From NCBI GenBank assembly GCA_045545095.1, contig JAZQAG010000033.1, forward strand, positions 124,001-188,000: a DNA stretch of 64,000 nucleotides, given 5' to 3'. Below, piece by piece: positions 1 to 7,533 of the stretch. The position numbers and the translations under genes were made by a program. The DNA comes from Phocaeicola_A sp045545095. GTDB taxonomy: Bacteria > Bacteroidota > Bacteroidia > Bacteroidales > Bacteroidaceae. The notes beneath the pieces were generated by a model. The model worked only from the letters and a program-made list of their open reading frames with translations. It had not been told where the DNA came from and did no database searches. The first letter of the stretch is position 1, and each line of letters opens with the position of its first letter.

Positions 1-1431
1 CAGTGCAACCAATCCATATTTCCCAGTCAGTGCGTTGTAGTAACTTTCTATGCTTGGAGTCGCGGTTCCCAGCAACACCTTGGCACCCTGCATATGAGCC
101 AATACGATGGCTGCATTCCGGGCATGGTATCTGGGAGCAGGGTCTTGTTGTTTGTAGGTATTTTCGTGTTCTTCATCCACGATGATGAGTCCCAAATTCC
201 TGAAAGGTAGAAATATCGATGAACGTACACCCAAAATGATGTCGTAGCTATCGGAAGAGAGTTGCTTTTGCCAAATTTCTACCCTTTCCGCATCGGGAAA
301 TTTGGAGTGATATACTCCTAAGCGGTTGCCGAAAACCCGTTTCAGACGTTCTGTTATTTGGGTGGTCAGAGCGATTTCCGGTAGCAGGTAAAGTATCTGT
401 TTCCCACTTTTCAATGCTTGTTGAATCAGGTGGATATATATTTCTGTCTTTCCACTGGAAGTCACACCATGGAGCAAGCATACATTCTTCGTCTGAAATT
501 CCTCTTCTATTTTTTTATAGGCATCTGTTTGATAGGGGTTAAGAGGATTCACCGGAAACGTCTCCGTTTCCCCTCCTTTCTCCAATCGCCCGATTTCCTG
601 GGTATAAGACTCAAAGATACCTTTCTCAATCATTTGGGAAAGGATGGCTGGCGAATTTCCTGATGCTGCTAACAGTTCTTTCTTGCTTATTGATTCGGTG
701 TCCAAACTGATATAGCTCATCAGCAGTTGTTGTTGCTTTGGTGCCCGCTTCAGACTTTCTAAGATTTGGGGCAATGCCTCTTCACCATGAGCATTCTCTG
801 TCAGGCGGATATATATTTCTGTTTTGGGCTTATAGGCTTGTTTGATTTCTTCTTTTATGAGGATAGCCTCTTTGCGGAGCAGGGAGTTGATGGCGGGAAG
901 TATATTCTTTATGCCGGTTTCCTTTTCGATATGGGAAACGGTACGTTCTTTATTGTCTGTCAACAAGAGGTAAATTTTTTCCTCGTTGGGTAAGAATTTC
1001 TCTCCCACAGGGGAAAAATCCGGATTGATTTCGATATGTGTTTCGCTCTCCAGTTTCATCCCCGATGGGAGGGCGGCTTTATAAACGTCCCCCATGGTGC
1101 AGAGGTAATAGTCTGCTATCCATTGCCAAAATTTCAATTGCTCAGGCAATACGATAGGGTGGTAGTCCAGTATTTCGTAGATTTCCTTTATCTCATAATC
1201 TCCTTTGGGTGGTATGTCGTGCAAACGGACGATGATGGCCGTATAGAATCTCTTCTGTCCGAATGAGACAATAACCCGGCTGCCCACCTCAACTTTCCCC
1301 TTCATGTTATGGGGTAACTTGTAGGTGTAGCTGTTTGCCAAGGGGAAAGGGACGATGACATCGGCATAGAGGGGATGCCCCTCCCCCTTACCCTTCTCAA
1401 GGGACGGGAGTGGAATGTTTGGCTTGTTCAT
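1..1431 (-). CDS. priA: Primosomal protein N' (replication restart helicase PriA), 3' part cut by window edge
   Basis: PriA reloads the replisome at stalled forks; it is a superfamily 2 3'-5' DNA helicase. Only the first 477 residues are in the window and the C-terminus lies beyond base 1. After an N-terminal DNA-binding part, the helicase Walker A motif GVTSSGKT is at residues 322-329 and the DEEH Walker B box at 419-422, both typical of PriA. The zinc-binding and C-terminal regions are not visible. The chosen start at 1431 gives an N-terminus rich in P, L, G and K that is encoded by an inverted-repeat element (1377-1482). The family-like sequence (ADVIVPFPLANSYTYKLP) begins only about 24 residues in, so the original start may have been overwritten. 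The gene lies 59 bases downstream of the HD phosphodiesterase on the same strand and is probably cotranscribed. Confidence 0.93.
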   Translation of the reverse strand, partial: MNKPNIPLPSLEKGKGEGHPLYADVIVPFPLANSYTYKLPHNMKGKVEVGSRVIVSFGQKRFYTAIIVRLHDIPPKGDYEIKEIYEILDYHPIVLPEQLKFWQWIADYYLCTMGDVYKAALPSGMKLESETHIEINPDFSPVGEKFLPNEEKIYLLLTDNKERTVSHIEKETGIKNILPAINSLLRKEAILIKEEIKQAYKPKTEIYIRLTENAHGEEALPQILESLKRAPKQQQLLMSYISLDTESISKKELLAASGNSPAILSQMIEKGIFESYTQEIGRLEKGGETETFPVNPLNPYQTDAYKKIEEEFQTKNVCLLHGVTSSGKTEIYIHLIQQALKSGKQILYLLPEIALTTQITERLKRVFGNRLGVYHSKFPDAERVEIWQKQLSSDSYDIILGVRSSIFLPFRNLGLIIVDEEHENTYKQQDPAPRYHARNAAIVLAHMQGAKVLLGTATPSIESYYNALTGKYGLVAL

Positions 1432-1482
1432 GAGTCAAAAGGTTTTTACTCTCCTCCCTTGGGAAGGATAAGGGAGAGAGGG
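1377..1482. repeat. GC-rich inverted repeat straddling the priA start codon
   Basis: Two imperfect inverted arms, about 1378-1410 and 1451-1482, are separated by about 40 bases that include the priA ATG. Each arm is built from CCCTC, CCCTTA and CAAGGGA pieces. The inner arm is translated as the first residues of PriA. The pieces resemble the CCCTCCC-TGTGA-GGGAGGG hairpins between the permease genes at 9918 and 14845 and the TCCCTCAATGAGGGA palindromes at 17343-17422. It looks like a small hairpin or MITE-like element; no transposase is associated. Confidence 0.6.
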
Positions 1483-1490
1483 CCTTCTTG

Positions 1491-3569
1491 TTACTTCTTC
1501 AATTCCGGATAACTGATGCGTGTATGATATACTGTTTTCAGTTTTTCTTTAAATACTCCTTTGATAGTTTCTATGTCGCGGAATGTGATGGGGCATTGTC
1601 GGAAAGCGCCCTCTGCCACTTGGCCGTCTATCAGTTTGTCCACCAGATTGCTGATGCTTTCCTCGGTGTATTCAGACAGGCTGCGCGATGCTGCTTCTAC
1701 AGCATCTGCCATCATCAGGATAGCCTCTTCTTGTGTTTGTGGATTAGGGCCTGGGTAGGTGAAGATTGTTGGGTCAACCTCTTTGTCAGGGTGGGCATTC
1801 TGTTCCGAAATATAGAAATACTTGGTCATGCCCACTCCGTGGTGGCTACTTATAAATGCTTTTACTGGGGCCGGCAGGTTATGTTTGTCTGCCAGCTTCA
1901 GGCCGTCGGTCACGTGGCTGATAATGATTTGTGCACTCTCGGCGAAAGTCAGTGTCTTGTGTGGATTTACTCCCGATTGGTTTTCAGTAAAGAAGACCGG
2001 ATTTTCCATTTTTCCTATGTCATGGTAGAGGGCCCCTGTACGAACCAACTGGCTGTTGGCACCTGTAGCTCGTGCTGCTTCTGCCGCCAGATTAGCCACT
2101 TGCAGGCAGTGTTGGAAGGTGCCTGGAGCCACTTCCGACAATCGCTTCAGTAACGGAGTGTTGATGTTTGAAAGTTCTACTAAAGTCACATTGCTGGTAA
2201 ATCCGAAAGCTTTCTCCAAGACAAATAACAACGGGTAGGCGAACAACAGCAATACTCCGCCAACGGCTAACGAAGCATACATCCCAGTGTCCAATTTGGT
2301 CACATCGCCTGTATGGATGAGGTCGTAAGCCAGATACATCAGCATCATGCTCAAGGTCGTTTGTACCGCAGCCCTTACCAGTTGTGAACGTTGCGAAAGT
2401 TCCTTCAGGCTGAAGATACCGGTCAGTGCTCCTACCATTTGGACAATGATGAATTCATAGGGGTATTTCAATGCGATGGAGCAGAGCAGAATCATGACCA
2501 CCGATGCCATGAAGGCTGTACGTGAATCCAAAAACACTCTCAGGATGATAGGCGCCATGGCAAAGGGGAGTATATACACGTTGAAGAAACTGTGCGTCAC
2601 CATTAGGGAGGTGATGACTGGGAATACTCCAATGACTCCCATCAGCAATAGGATGGTGCGGCTACGGTCGTAATAATCTCTGCGGAAAAGATCCAGATAC
2701 AGCATGAAGCATACTGTCAGGATGGTGGCAAACAGTACCTGCCCTGCCAGAGTCATTCGCCGTTGGGCTGTTGTCTGGCTTTGTTTTTCCATCTCTTTGC
2801 TCAGCGAAGCCAGTATTTGGTAGGTACGTTCGTCTATGATCTCTCCGCGGTCAATGATTTTGGTACCGTTGATTATCATGCCACTGCTCCATGATACGGC
2901 AGATAGCAATTCATTCATGGCTGCTTCGCTTTTTTCACGGTCGTAGCTGATATTTGGGGTCAAGAAGTCTTGTAAGTTACAGCGTTGCATGATCTGTTTG
3001 ACGTAGCGGGCTGTATCGGCATGCATCATTTTCTCGTAGGCTTCCTTTTCTGTCATCAGTTGGCTCACAGGTGTCTGTACTGCTGCATTTTCTCTTACTT
3101 GACGGATAAAGGGGATGCTGTCTTTCCTTAGACGCATCATCTCTTCGGTGTCTATAATGCCCTGTTCATACACTTGCCTCAATATGCGGCTGATGTGGGT
3201 GTACATTCTTCCTGCTTCGACATTTCCCAAAGGGTTGAGCACCTCTTTCAGCGCTCCTGTCCGATAGCTCTCTTCCAATTTCTTCAATTGGTTGTCTGCC
3301 GTGGCCGGATTCCTGTCGTAGTATGGTCGGAAGCTTCTCAACAGACTATCTTGTTCAGCCTTCACCACAGCTTCATTCTTGTAGATAGGAAAGTCAAATG
3401 TCGCTATCAGTTGTCCGTATCTCCATGGGTGGTTCAGTTCATACTGGTAGCTATACTGTTGTTCACGCGGATAGAAATAGACCAAAATAGCCACTGTGGC
3501 CACTACAATACCTATCCGGTATAACAAACCTGCACGTGTCAGGGGGTGGGGGCTGTTATATCTGTTCAT
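1491..3569 (-). CDS. 7TM-HD domain (HDIG) phosphohydrolase, PgpH-like
   Basis: Membrane protein of the 7TMR-HD family. Characterised members (PgpH in Firmicutes) hydrolyse cyclic di-AMP; that substrate is inferred here from the family. The 692 residues contain an N-terminal membrane anchor (about 15-32), a long extracytoplasmic region (to about 270), a cluster of hydrophobic helices (about 275-455) and a C-terminal cytosolic HD domain. The metal-binding HDIG motif is at 516-519, inside YHDIGKMENP, with further HD-family residues SHH and DAVEAASRS downstream. The length fits the family. It is the first gene of a minus-strand pair with priA and diverges from gltX. The upstream region carries TACTTTAG, a weak match to the Bacteroidetes -7 box. 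Confidence 0.9.
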   Translation of the reverse strand: MNRYNSPHPLTRAGLLYRIGIVVATVAILVYFYPREQQYSYQYELNHPWRYGQLIATFDFPIYKNEAVVKAEQDSLLRSFRPYYDRNPATADNQLKKLEESYRTGALKEVLNPLGNVEAGRMYTHISRILRQVYEQGIIDTEEMMRLRKDSIPFIRQVRENAAVQTPVSQLMTEKEAYEKMMHADTARYVKQIMQRCNLQDFLTPNISYDREKSEAAMNELLSAVSWSSGMIINGTKIIDRGEIIDERTYQILASLSKEMEKQSQTTAQRRMTLAGQVLFATILTVCFMLYLDLFRRDYYDRSRTILLLMGVIGVFPVITSLMVTHSFFNVYILPFAMAPIILRVFLDSRTAFMASVVMILLCSIALKYPYEFIIVQMVGALTGIFSLKELSQRSQLVRAAVQTTLSMMLMYLAYDLIHTGDVTKLDTGMYASLAVGGVLLLFAYPLLFVLEKAFGFTSNVTLVELSNINTPLLKRLSEVAPGTFQHCLQVANLAAEAARATGANSQLVRTGALYHDIGKMENPVFFTENQSGVNPHKTLTFAESAQIIISHVTDGLKLADKHNLPAPVKAFISSHHGVGMTKYFYISEQNAHPDKEVDPTIFTYPGPNPQTQEEAILMMADAVEAASRSLSEYTEESISNLVDKLIDGQVAEGAFRQCPITFRDIETIKGVFKEKLKTVYHTRISYPELKK

Positions 3570-3664
3570 AATGTACCATTTTTGTAAATAACGGGGCTAA
3601 AGTACAAAAAAAAACAATAGAGCCCCCCTTTTTATTTCCGAAACGGAGAGTTCTATCGTTTTTT

Positions 3665-3696
3665 TTTGCTGTAGTTCTGGAAAAAGCGTATTTTTG
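3665..3696 (+). promoter_or_regulatory. Bacteroidetes-type promoter of gltX
   Basis: TTTG at 3665-3668, a 20-base spacer, then TATTTTTG at 3689-3696, a full match to the TTTG-N19-21-TAnnTTTG consensus. The gltX ATG is 27 bases further on. Confidence 0.8.
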
Positions 3697-3722
3697 CCGA
3701 AATTTTATACATTATTTAAAAT

Positions 3723-5285
3723 ATGACAGACAGAAAAGTGAGGGTGCGCTTTGCCCCGAGCCCTACCGGTGCGTTGCATATTGGAGGTGTGCGCACTGCG
3801 TTATATAACTATTTGTTCGCCCGTCAGCATGGTGGTGAATTCATTTTCCGTATCGAGGATACCGACTCCAACCGTTTTGTCCCCGGTGCCGAGGAATATA
3901 TCATCGAATCATTCAAATGGCTTGGCATCAAGTTCGACGAAGGTGTCAGCTTCGGTGGCAACTATGGTCCTTACCGTCAGAGCGAACGACGCGATATCTA
4001 TAAGCAGTACGTGAAGGTGCTTCTCGATGCAGGCAAGGCATACATGGCTTTTGATACTCCTGAGGAGTTGGATGCCAAGCGTGCCGAGGTGCAGAATTTC
4101 CAGTACGACGCTTCTACCCGTATGTCGATGCGCAACTCTCTGGCTTTGCCTAAGGAGGAAGTTGATCGCCTCTTGGCTGAGGGACATCAGTATGTGGTGC
4201 GCTTCCTTATCCAGCCGGGCGAGGAGGTGCATGTGGATGACCTTATCCGTGGCGATGTGGTCATCAACTCGTCCATCCTTGATGACAAGGTGCTTTATAA
4301 GTCTGCCGACGAACTGCCCACCTACCATTTGGCCAACATTGTCGATGACCACTTGATGGAGGTTTCTCACGTTATCCGTGGTGAAGAGTGGCTTCCTTCG
4401 GCTCCTCTGCATGTGCTTCTCTACCGTGCTTTCGGTTGGGAGGACACCATGCCCCGTTTTGCCCACCTGCCCCTTCTGCTCAAGCCAGAGGGTAACGGCA
4501 AACTCTCCAAGCGTGATGGCGACAAACTTGGTTTCCCTGTCTTCCCCCTTGAGTGGCACGACCCCAAGACCGGTGAAGTCTCTTCGGGTTACCGCGAGAC
4601 AGGTTATCTGCCCGAAGCTGTCATCAATTTCTTGGCACTGCTCGGATGGAACCCCGGCAACGATCAGGAAATCATGTCGCTCGACGAGATGGTCAGTCTC
4701 TTCGACCTCAGCAAGTGCTCCAAGAGCGGTGCCCGTTTCGACTATGTCAAGGGCATCTGGTTCAATCATCAGTACCTGCTCCGTCAGGCCGATATGGACT
4801 GGACACCTGAGTTCGACAAGATTTTGCGTGCCAACGGTATCGAATCCACTCCCGAGCGCGAGGCACAGGTGGTGGCCATGATGAAGCAGAAGGTGGTGGA
4901 ATATACCGACAAGTTGGGCAACAAGAAGAAACGCAACGTCAGCTTCGTCAGCGACCTATGGCCGCTTTGCGACTTCTTCTTCCTCGCTCCTCAGGCCTAT
5001 GATAAAGAGGGCGACAAGTTCATCCGCAAGAATTGGAAAGAGGGAACGGCCGCCGAAATGACCGAGCTGGCCGACCTGCTCGAAGGCTTGACCGACTTCT
5101 CCGTGGAGTCATTGAAGCAGGCCGTAGATACTTGGGCAGAGGCTGGCGAGAAGAAGCCTTGGAATCCTTGGCGCGTATGCCTCGTAGGCACCGGTCAGGG
5201 TCCCGATATGTATGAACTGGCTGCTTTCCTCGGCAAGGAGGAGACCGTCAGCCGTATGCGCAAAGCCGTAGCAATACTTGCTTGA
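3723..5285 (+). CDS. gltX: Glutamate--tRNA ligase
   Basis: Class I aminoacyl-tRNA synthetase that charges tRNA-Glu (and possibly tRNA-Gln if an amidotransferase route exists). At 520 residues it is close to the usual bacterial length. The ATP-binding HIGH-type motif is HIGG at residues 19-22 after RFAPSPTGAL, and the KMSKS-type loop is KLSKR at 260-264. The anticodon-binding domain fills the C-terminal 150 residues. It starts 27 bases behind a strong promoter and is followed after 99 bases by waaA on the same strand. The gap holds an AT-rich inverted repeat. Confidence 0.98.
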   Translation: MTDRKVRVRFAPSPTGALHIGGVRTALYNYLFARQHGGEFIFRIEDTDSNRFVPGAEEYIIESFKWLGIKFDEGVSFGGNYGPYRQSERRDIYKQYVKVLLDAGKAYMAFDTPEELDAKRAEVQNFQYDASTRMSMRNSLALPKEEVDRLLAEGHQYVVRFLIQPGEEVHVDDLIRGDVVINSSILDDKVLYKSADELPTYHLANIVDDHLMEVSHVIRGEEWLPSAPLHVLLYRAFGWEDTMPRFAHLPLLLKPEGNGKLSKRDGDKLGFPVFPLEWHDPKTGEVSSGYRETGYLPEAVINFLALLGWNPGNDQEIMSLDEMVSLFDLSKCSKSGARFDYVKGIWFNHQYLLRQADMDWTPEFDKILRANGIESTPEREAQVVAMMKQKVVEYTDKLGNKKKRNVSFVSDLWPLCDFFFLAPQAYDKEGDKFIRKNWKEGTAAEMTELADLLEGLTDFSVESLKQAVDTWAEAGEKKPWNPWRVCLVGTGQGPDMYELAAFLGKEETVSRMRKAVAILA

Positions 5286-5378
5286 TTATGAATTATGAAT
5301 TTTGAATTATGAATTGTGTGTGGGACTTCTTGGAAATACAGAGTTTTACTCATAATTCATAATCCATAATTTAGAATT
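5285..5378. repeat. AT-rich inverted repeat built of ATTATGAAT units
   Basis: The left arm (5285-5315) is three iterations of ATTATGAATT or ATTTTGAATT. The right arm (5352-5378) is the imperfect complement. About 16 of 18 positions pair in the best stem, with a 36-base loop. It fills the gltX-waaA gap and may act as a processing or attenuation stem-loop; no gene is visible in it. Confidence 0.6.
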
Positions 5379-5384
5379 GAAGTT

Positions 5385-6605
5385 ATGTACAACTTAGCCA
5401 TTTATCTATACCTGCTGGCCGTCAAGTTCGTTGGCCTCTTCAGCAAGAAGGTCAAGCTGATGCGTAAGGGGCACAAACAGGTTTTCGACATCTTGCGCCA
5501 GGGCATCGACAAGGATAGCCAGTACCTGTGGTTTCATGCCGCCTCGTTGGGCGAGTTCGAGCAGGGACGCCCGCTGATGGGGCGTATCCGCAAGGCACAT
5601 CCCCAATACAAGATTCTGCTCACCTTCTTCTCCCCATCGGGATACGAGGTGCGCAAGAATTACGAAGGGGCCGATGTCATCTGCTACCTGCCTTTCGACA
5701 CACCGCGCAATGTGCGTCGTTTCCTCGACTTGGTCCGTCCGTCCATGGCCTTTTTCATCAAGTACGAGTTTTGGCAGAACTATATGAAGGGACTCCAACG
5801 CCGGGGTATCCCCACTTATAGCGTCTCTTCCATCTTCCGTCCCAATCAGGTCTTTTTCCGTTGGTATGGCGGACAGTATTACAAGGTACTTACCCGTATC
5901 ACCCACTTCTTTGTACAGAATGAAGAGTCGCTCCGTCTGTTGGCCACTCGTGGAGTCACCAATGCTACCGTGGTGGGCGATACCCGTTTCGACCGTGTAT
6001 TGGAGATTCATCAGGCAGCCAAGCAACTTCCCTTGGTCGAGCGTTTCAAGGGTGATTGTAGCAAGGTCTTTGTGGCCGGTAGTTCATGGCAACCCGATGA
6101 GGAACTCTTCATCGACTATTTCAATCGTCATCCCGAGATGAAACTCATCATAGCTCCCCATGTGGTGGATGAAAATCATTTGGCTTGGATTGAGAGCAGG
6201 CTCAATCGTCCCTCTATGCGCTACACTCGTGCTTTGGGCGCAGATCTTTCAAGGGCCGATTGCCTCATCATCGATTGCTATGGCCTCCTTTCGTCCATCT
6301 ACCGTTATGGTGAAATCTCATATGTGGGTGGTGGCTTCGGTGTAGGAATCCACAATGTGCTGGAGGCTGCCGTCTATGGTATCCCGGTGCTGTTCGGCCC
6401 CAATAACCAACGCTTCCGCGAAGCCCGCCAGTTGCTGGCCGAGGGTGGCGGCTTCGAGATTCACGATGCCGCGGAGTTCAATGCAACGATGGATCGCCTG
6501 CTCACCGATGAGACCTTCCTTGCCCAGAGTGGTGAACGTGCCGGTCGCTACGTCAAGGAAAATGCCGATGCGGCCGATGCAATATTAGAAGCGATTGCTT
6601 TTTAG
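5385..6605 (+). CDS. waaA: 3-deoxy-D-manno-octulosonic acid (Kdo) transferase
   Basis: Transfers Kdo from CMP-Kdo to the lipid A precursor at the inner face of the cytoplasmic membrane, a required step in LPS core synthesis. At 406 residues it fits the family. The N-terminal hydrophobic segment (about 1-20) matches the membrane anchor of WaaA proteins. A GT-B glycosyltransferase fold follows, with characteristic stretches WFHAASLGEFEQG (around residue 49) and FGPNNQRFREA near the C-terminus, before which GGGFGVGIHNVLEAA marks the nucleotide-sugar site. It is downstream of gltX, probably in one transcript, and convergent with a thioesterase gene only 9 bases away. Confidence 0.95.
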   Translation: MYNLAIYLYLLAVKFVGLFSKKVKLMRKGHKQVFDILRQGIDKDSQYLWFHAASLGEFEQGRPLMGRIRKAHPQYKILLTFFSPSGYEVRKNYEGADVICYLPFDTPRNVRRFLDLVRPSMAFFIKYEFWQNYMKGLQRRGIPTYSVSSIFRPNQVFFRWYGGQYYKVLTRITHFFVQNEESLRLLATRGVTNATVVGDTRFDRVLEIHQAAKQLPLVERFKGDCSKVFVAGSSWQPDEELFIDYFNRHPEMKLIIAPHVVDENHLAWIESRLNRPSMRYTRALGADLSRADCLIIDCYGLLSSIYRYGEISYVGGGFGVGIHNVLEAAVYGIPVLFGPNNQRFREARQLLAEGGGFEIHDAAEFNATMDRLLTDETFLAQSGERAGRYVKENADAADAILEAIAF

Positions 6606-6618
6606 GAGTTACTCCTAA
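6602..6618. terminator. 17-bp palindrome holding both stop codons of convergent genes
   Basis: TTAGGAGTTACTCCTAA is a perfect palindrome around one central base. It contains the TAG of waaA (6603-6605) and, on the other strand, the TAG of the thioesterase (6615-6617). It may act as a short bidirectional hairpin; no T-run follows, so termination is unproven. Confidence 0.4.
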
Positions 6619-7001
6619 TTCTTCCTATACCCCGAGGATGTAAAGGCGGCCAGCAGGTCGCCTTTTTCGTTTTTCAGCTCTACATTTATATAAGGTACGC
6701 GCGGGTGGTTCACCACCTCCGTTGCTTCCGCGTAAACAGTCTCCCCCTCCTTGGCCGAACGGATGAAGGTGATGTTGGCCGTGATGGAGAAGGTCAACTG
6801 GCCGTGGCTGTTCGCCACCGCCGCGCAAGCCAGGTCGGCCAGAGTGAAGAGTGCTCCCCCTTGGCACACGCCACCGGCATTCAGATGCTCTTTGGTCACC
6901 ACCATACGGGCTTTGGCCCGTCCGTCGGCCACTTCCACCAGCTCGATGCCGGCATTTACCGCAAAGCGGTCGTTCTTCAAAAAATCTTTGATATCTCCCA
7001 T
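6615..7001 (-). CDS. PaaI-family hotdog thioesterase
   Basis: A 128-residue single-domain hotdog protein predicted to hydrolyse acyl-CoA thioesters in the cytosol; the substrate is unknown. The family signature is visible: LNAGGVCQGGALFTLADLACAAVAN around residues 41-65, with the catalytic-type loop NAGGxxxGG and the helix following it. Compared with 4HBT/PaaI members of 120-150 residues, nothing is missing. It has its own promoter upstream (7050-7079) and is convergent with waaA. Confidence 0.88.
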   Translation of the reverse strand: MGDIKDFLKNDRFAVNAGIELVEVADGRAKARMVVTKEHLNAGGVCQGGALFTLADLACAAVANSHGQLTFSITANITFIRSAKEGETVYAEATEVVNHPRVPYINVELKNEKGDLLAAFTSSGYRKN

Positions 7002-7049
7002 CTTTATGTCTCCTTTTTCTGATTGCTCAATCCTTCATTGAAGGTTGTG

Positions 7050-7079
7050 CAAAGTTATGCATTATTTTCGAGATGGAAA
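7050..7079 (-). promoter_or_regulatory. Promoter of the thioesterase gene
   Basis: On the minus strand, TAACTTTG (7057-7050) is preceded by TTTC (7079-7076) with an 18-base spacer. This is a good -7 box and a near-consensus -33 element. Confidence 0.6.
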
Positions 7080-7119
7080 CATCCTTTTTCACCTCAATTT
7101 TCCCTTTTCCAAAAATGTC

Positions 7120-7138
7120 GTGTCCAATTTTTGGACAC
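7120..7138. promoter_or_regulatory. Perfect inverted repeat GTGTCCAA-TTT-TTGGACAC, candidate operator
   Basis: Eight-base arms around three bases, located 35 bases before the -33 element of the promoter at 7173-7204. The placement suits an activator site for the permease operon. A regulator cannot be named from sequence alone. Confidence 0.45.
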
Positions 7139-7172
7139 TTTTACTCTCAAAAAGACGATTTTTCGATTTTTT

Positions 7173-7204
7173 CTTGGAGGTAATTATTCGGAATCCTAAT
7201 TTTG
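7173..7204 (+). promoter_or_regulatory. Probable promoter of the permease array
   Basis: CTTG (7173-7176), a 20-base spacer and TAATTTTG (7197-7204) match the Bacteroidetes promoter well. Transcription from here would give a leader of over 300 bases before the first permease, running through the symmetric repeat array. Confidence 0.5.
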
Positions 7205-7270
7205 TGGAGTAGAAATGAAGGGTTTCTTCCTCTTTTCATGGGGACGTTTCCATTCTTTAGAAAAGAAAAA

Positions 7271-7420
7271 ATGAATATGCTACGGAGAGAAATCGGTTTG
7301 ACACCAGCAAAAACTTGTCTGACTAATGCGAAAACTTTAATCATCGTCGATGATTACATGATTATCGACGATGTTTATATAGTTATCGACGATGATTACA
7401 TAGTTATCGTCGATGATTAA
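7271..7420 (+). CDS. Doubtful 49-residue leader ORF ending in Asp-rich heptad repeats
   Basis: An ATG at 7271 opens a 49-codon frame that runs through the 21-bp repeat array. Because 21 bp is seven codons, the array reads as repeated hydrophobic-acidic heptads (IIVDDYM, IIDDVYI, VIDDDYI, VIVDD). A longer frame starts at 7202, but that start coincides with the predicted promoter -7 box. The region could be a leader peptide, or a structured DNA or RNA element with no coding role; the exact mirror symmetry of the array favours the latter. No known family is recognised. Confidence 0.25.
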   Translation: MNMLRREIGLTPAKTCLTNAKTLIIVDDYMIIDDVYIVIDDDYIVIVDD

Positions 7421-7426
7421 ACTTTT
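7331..7426. repeat. Mirror-symmetric array of four 9-bp palindromic cores at 21-bp spacing
   Basis: Cores ATCGTCGAT (7343), ATCGACGAT (7364), ATCGACGAT (7385) and ATCGTCGAT (7406) start exactly 21 bases apart. The flanks AAAACTTTAATCATCG (7331-7346) and CGATGATTAAACTTTT (7411-7426) are complementary at 15 of 16 positions. The whole 96-bp block is an imperfect inverted repeat centred between 7378 and 7379, with 36 of 48 positions pairing. It could be a cooperative protein-binding array on one DNA face or a long RNA hairpin in the permease leader. Confidence 0.8.
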
Positions 7427-7533
7427 GACTAAAGGCAAAACGAAAAAAGAGCAAGGCAAACCAACTTTTCCCTTAGGCAAAACCAAAAACAGAATGAAAC
7501 AATAGACAAAAGGACTTAAAACATACCAAATTT

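Noticed and set aside
1488..2153. 221-codon open frame on the plus strand
   Set aside because: It is antisense to the HD phosphodiesterase, has no recognisable domain or signal and has atypical composition.
3909..4769. 286-codon minus-strand frame
   Set aside because: Antisense to gltX, whose motifs are intact; no family resemblance.
7331..7426. Possible CRISPR-like array
   Set aside because: Units are 9-bp cores at 21-bp spacing with mirror symmetry; there are no distinct spacers and no cas genes.
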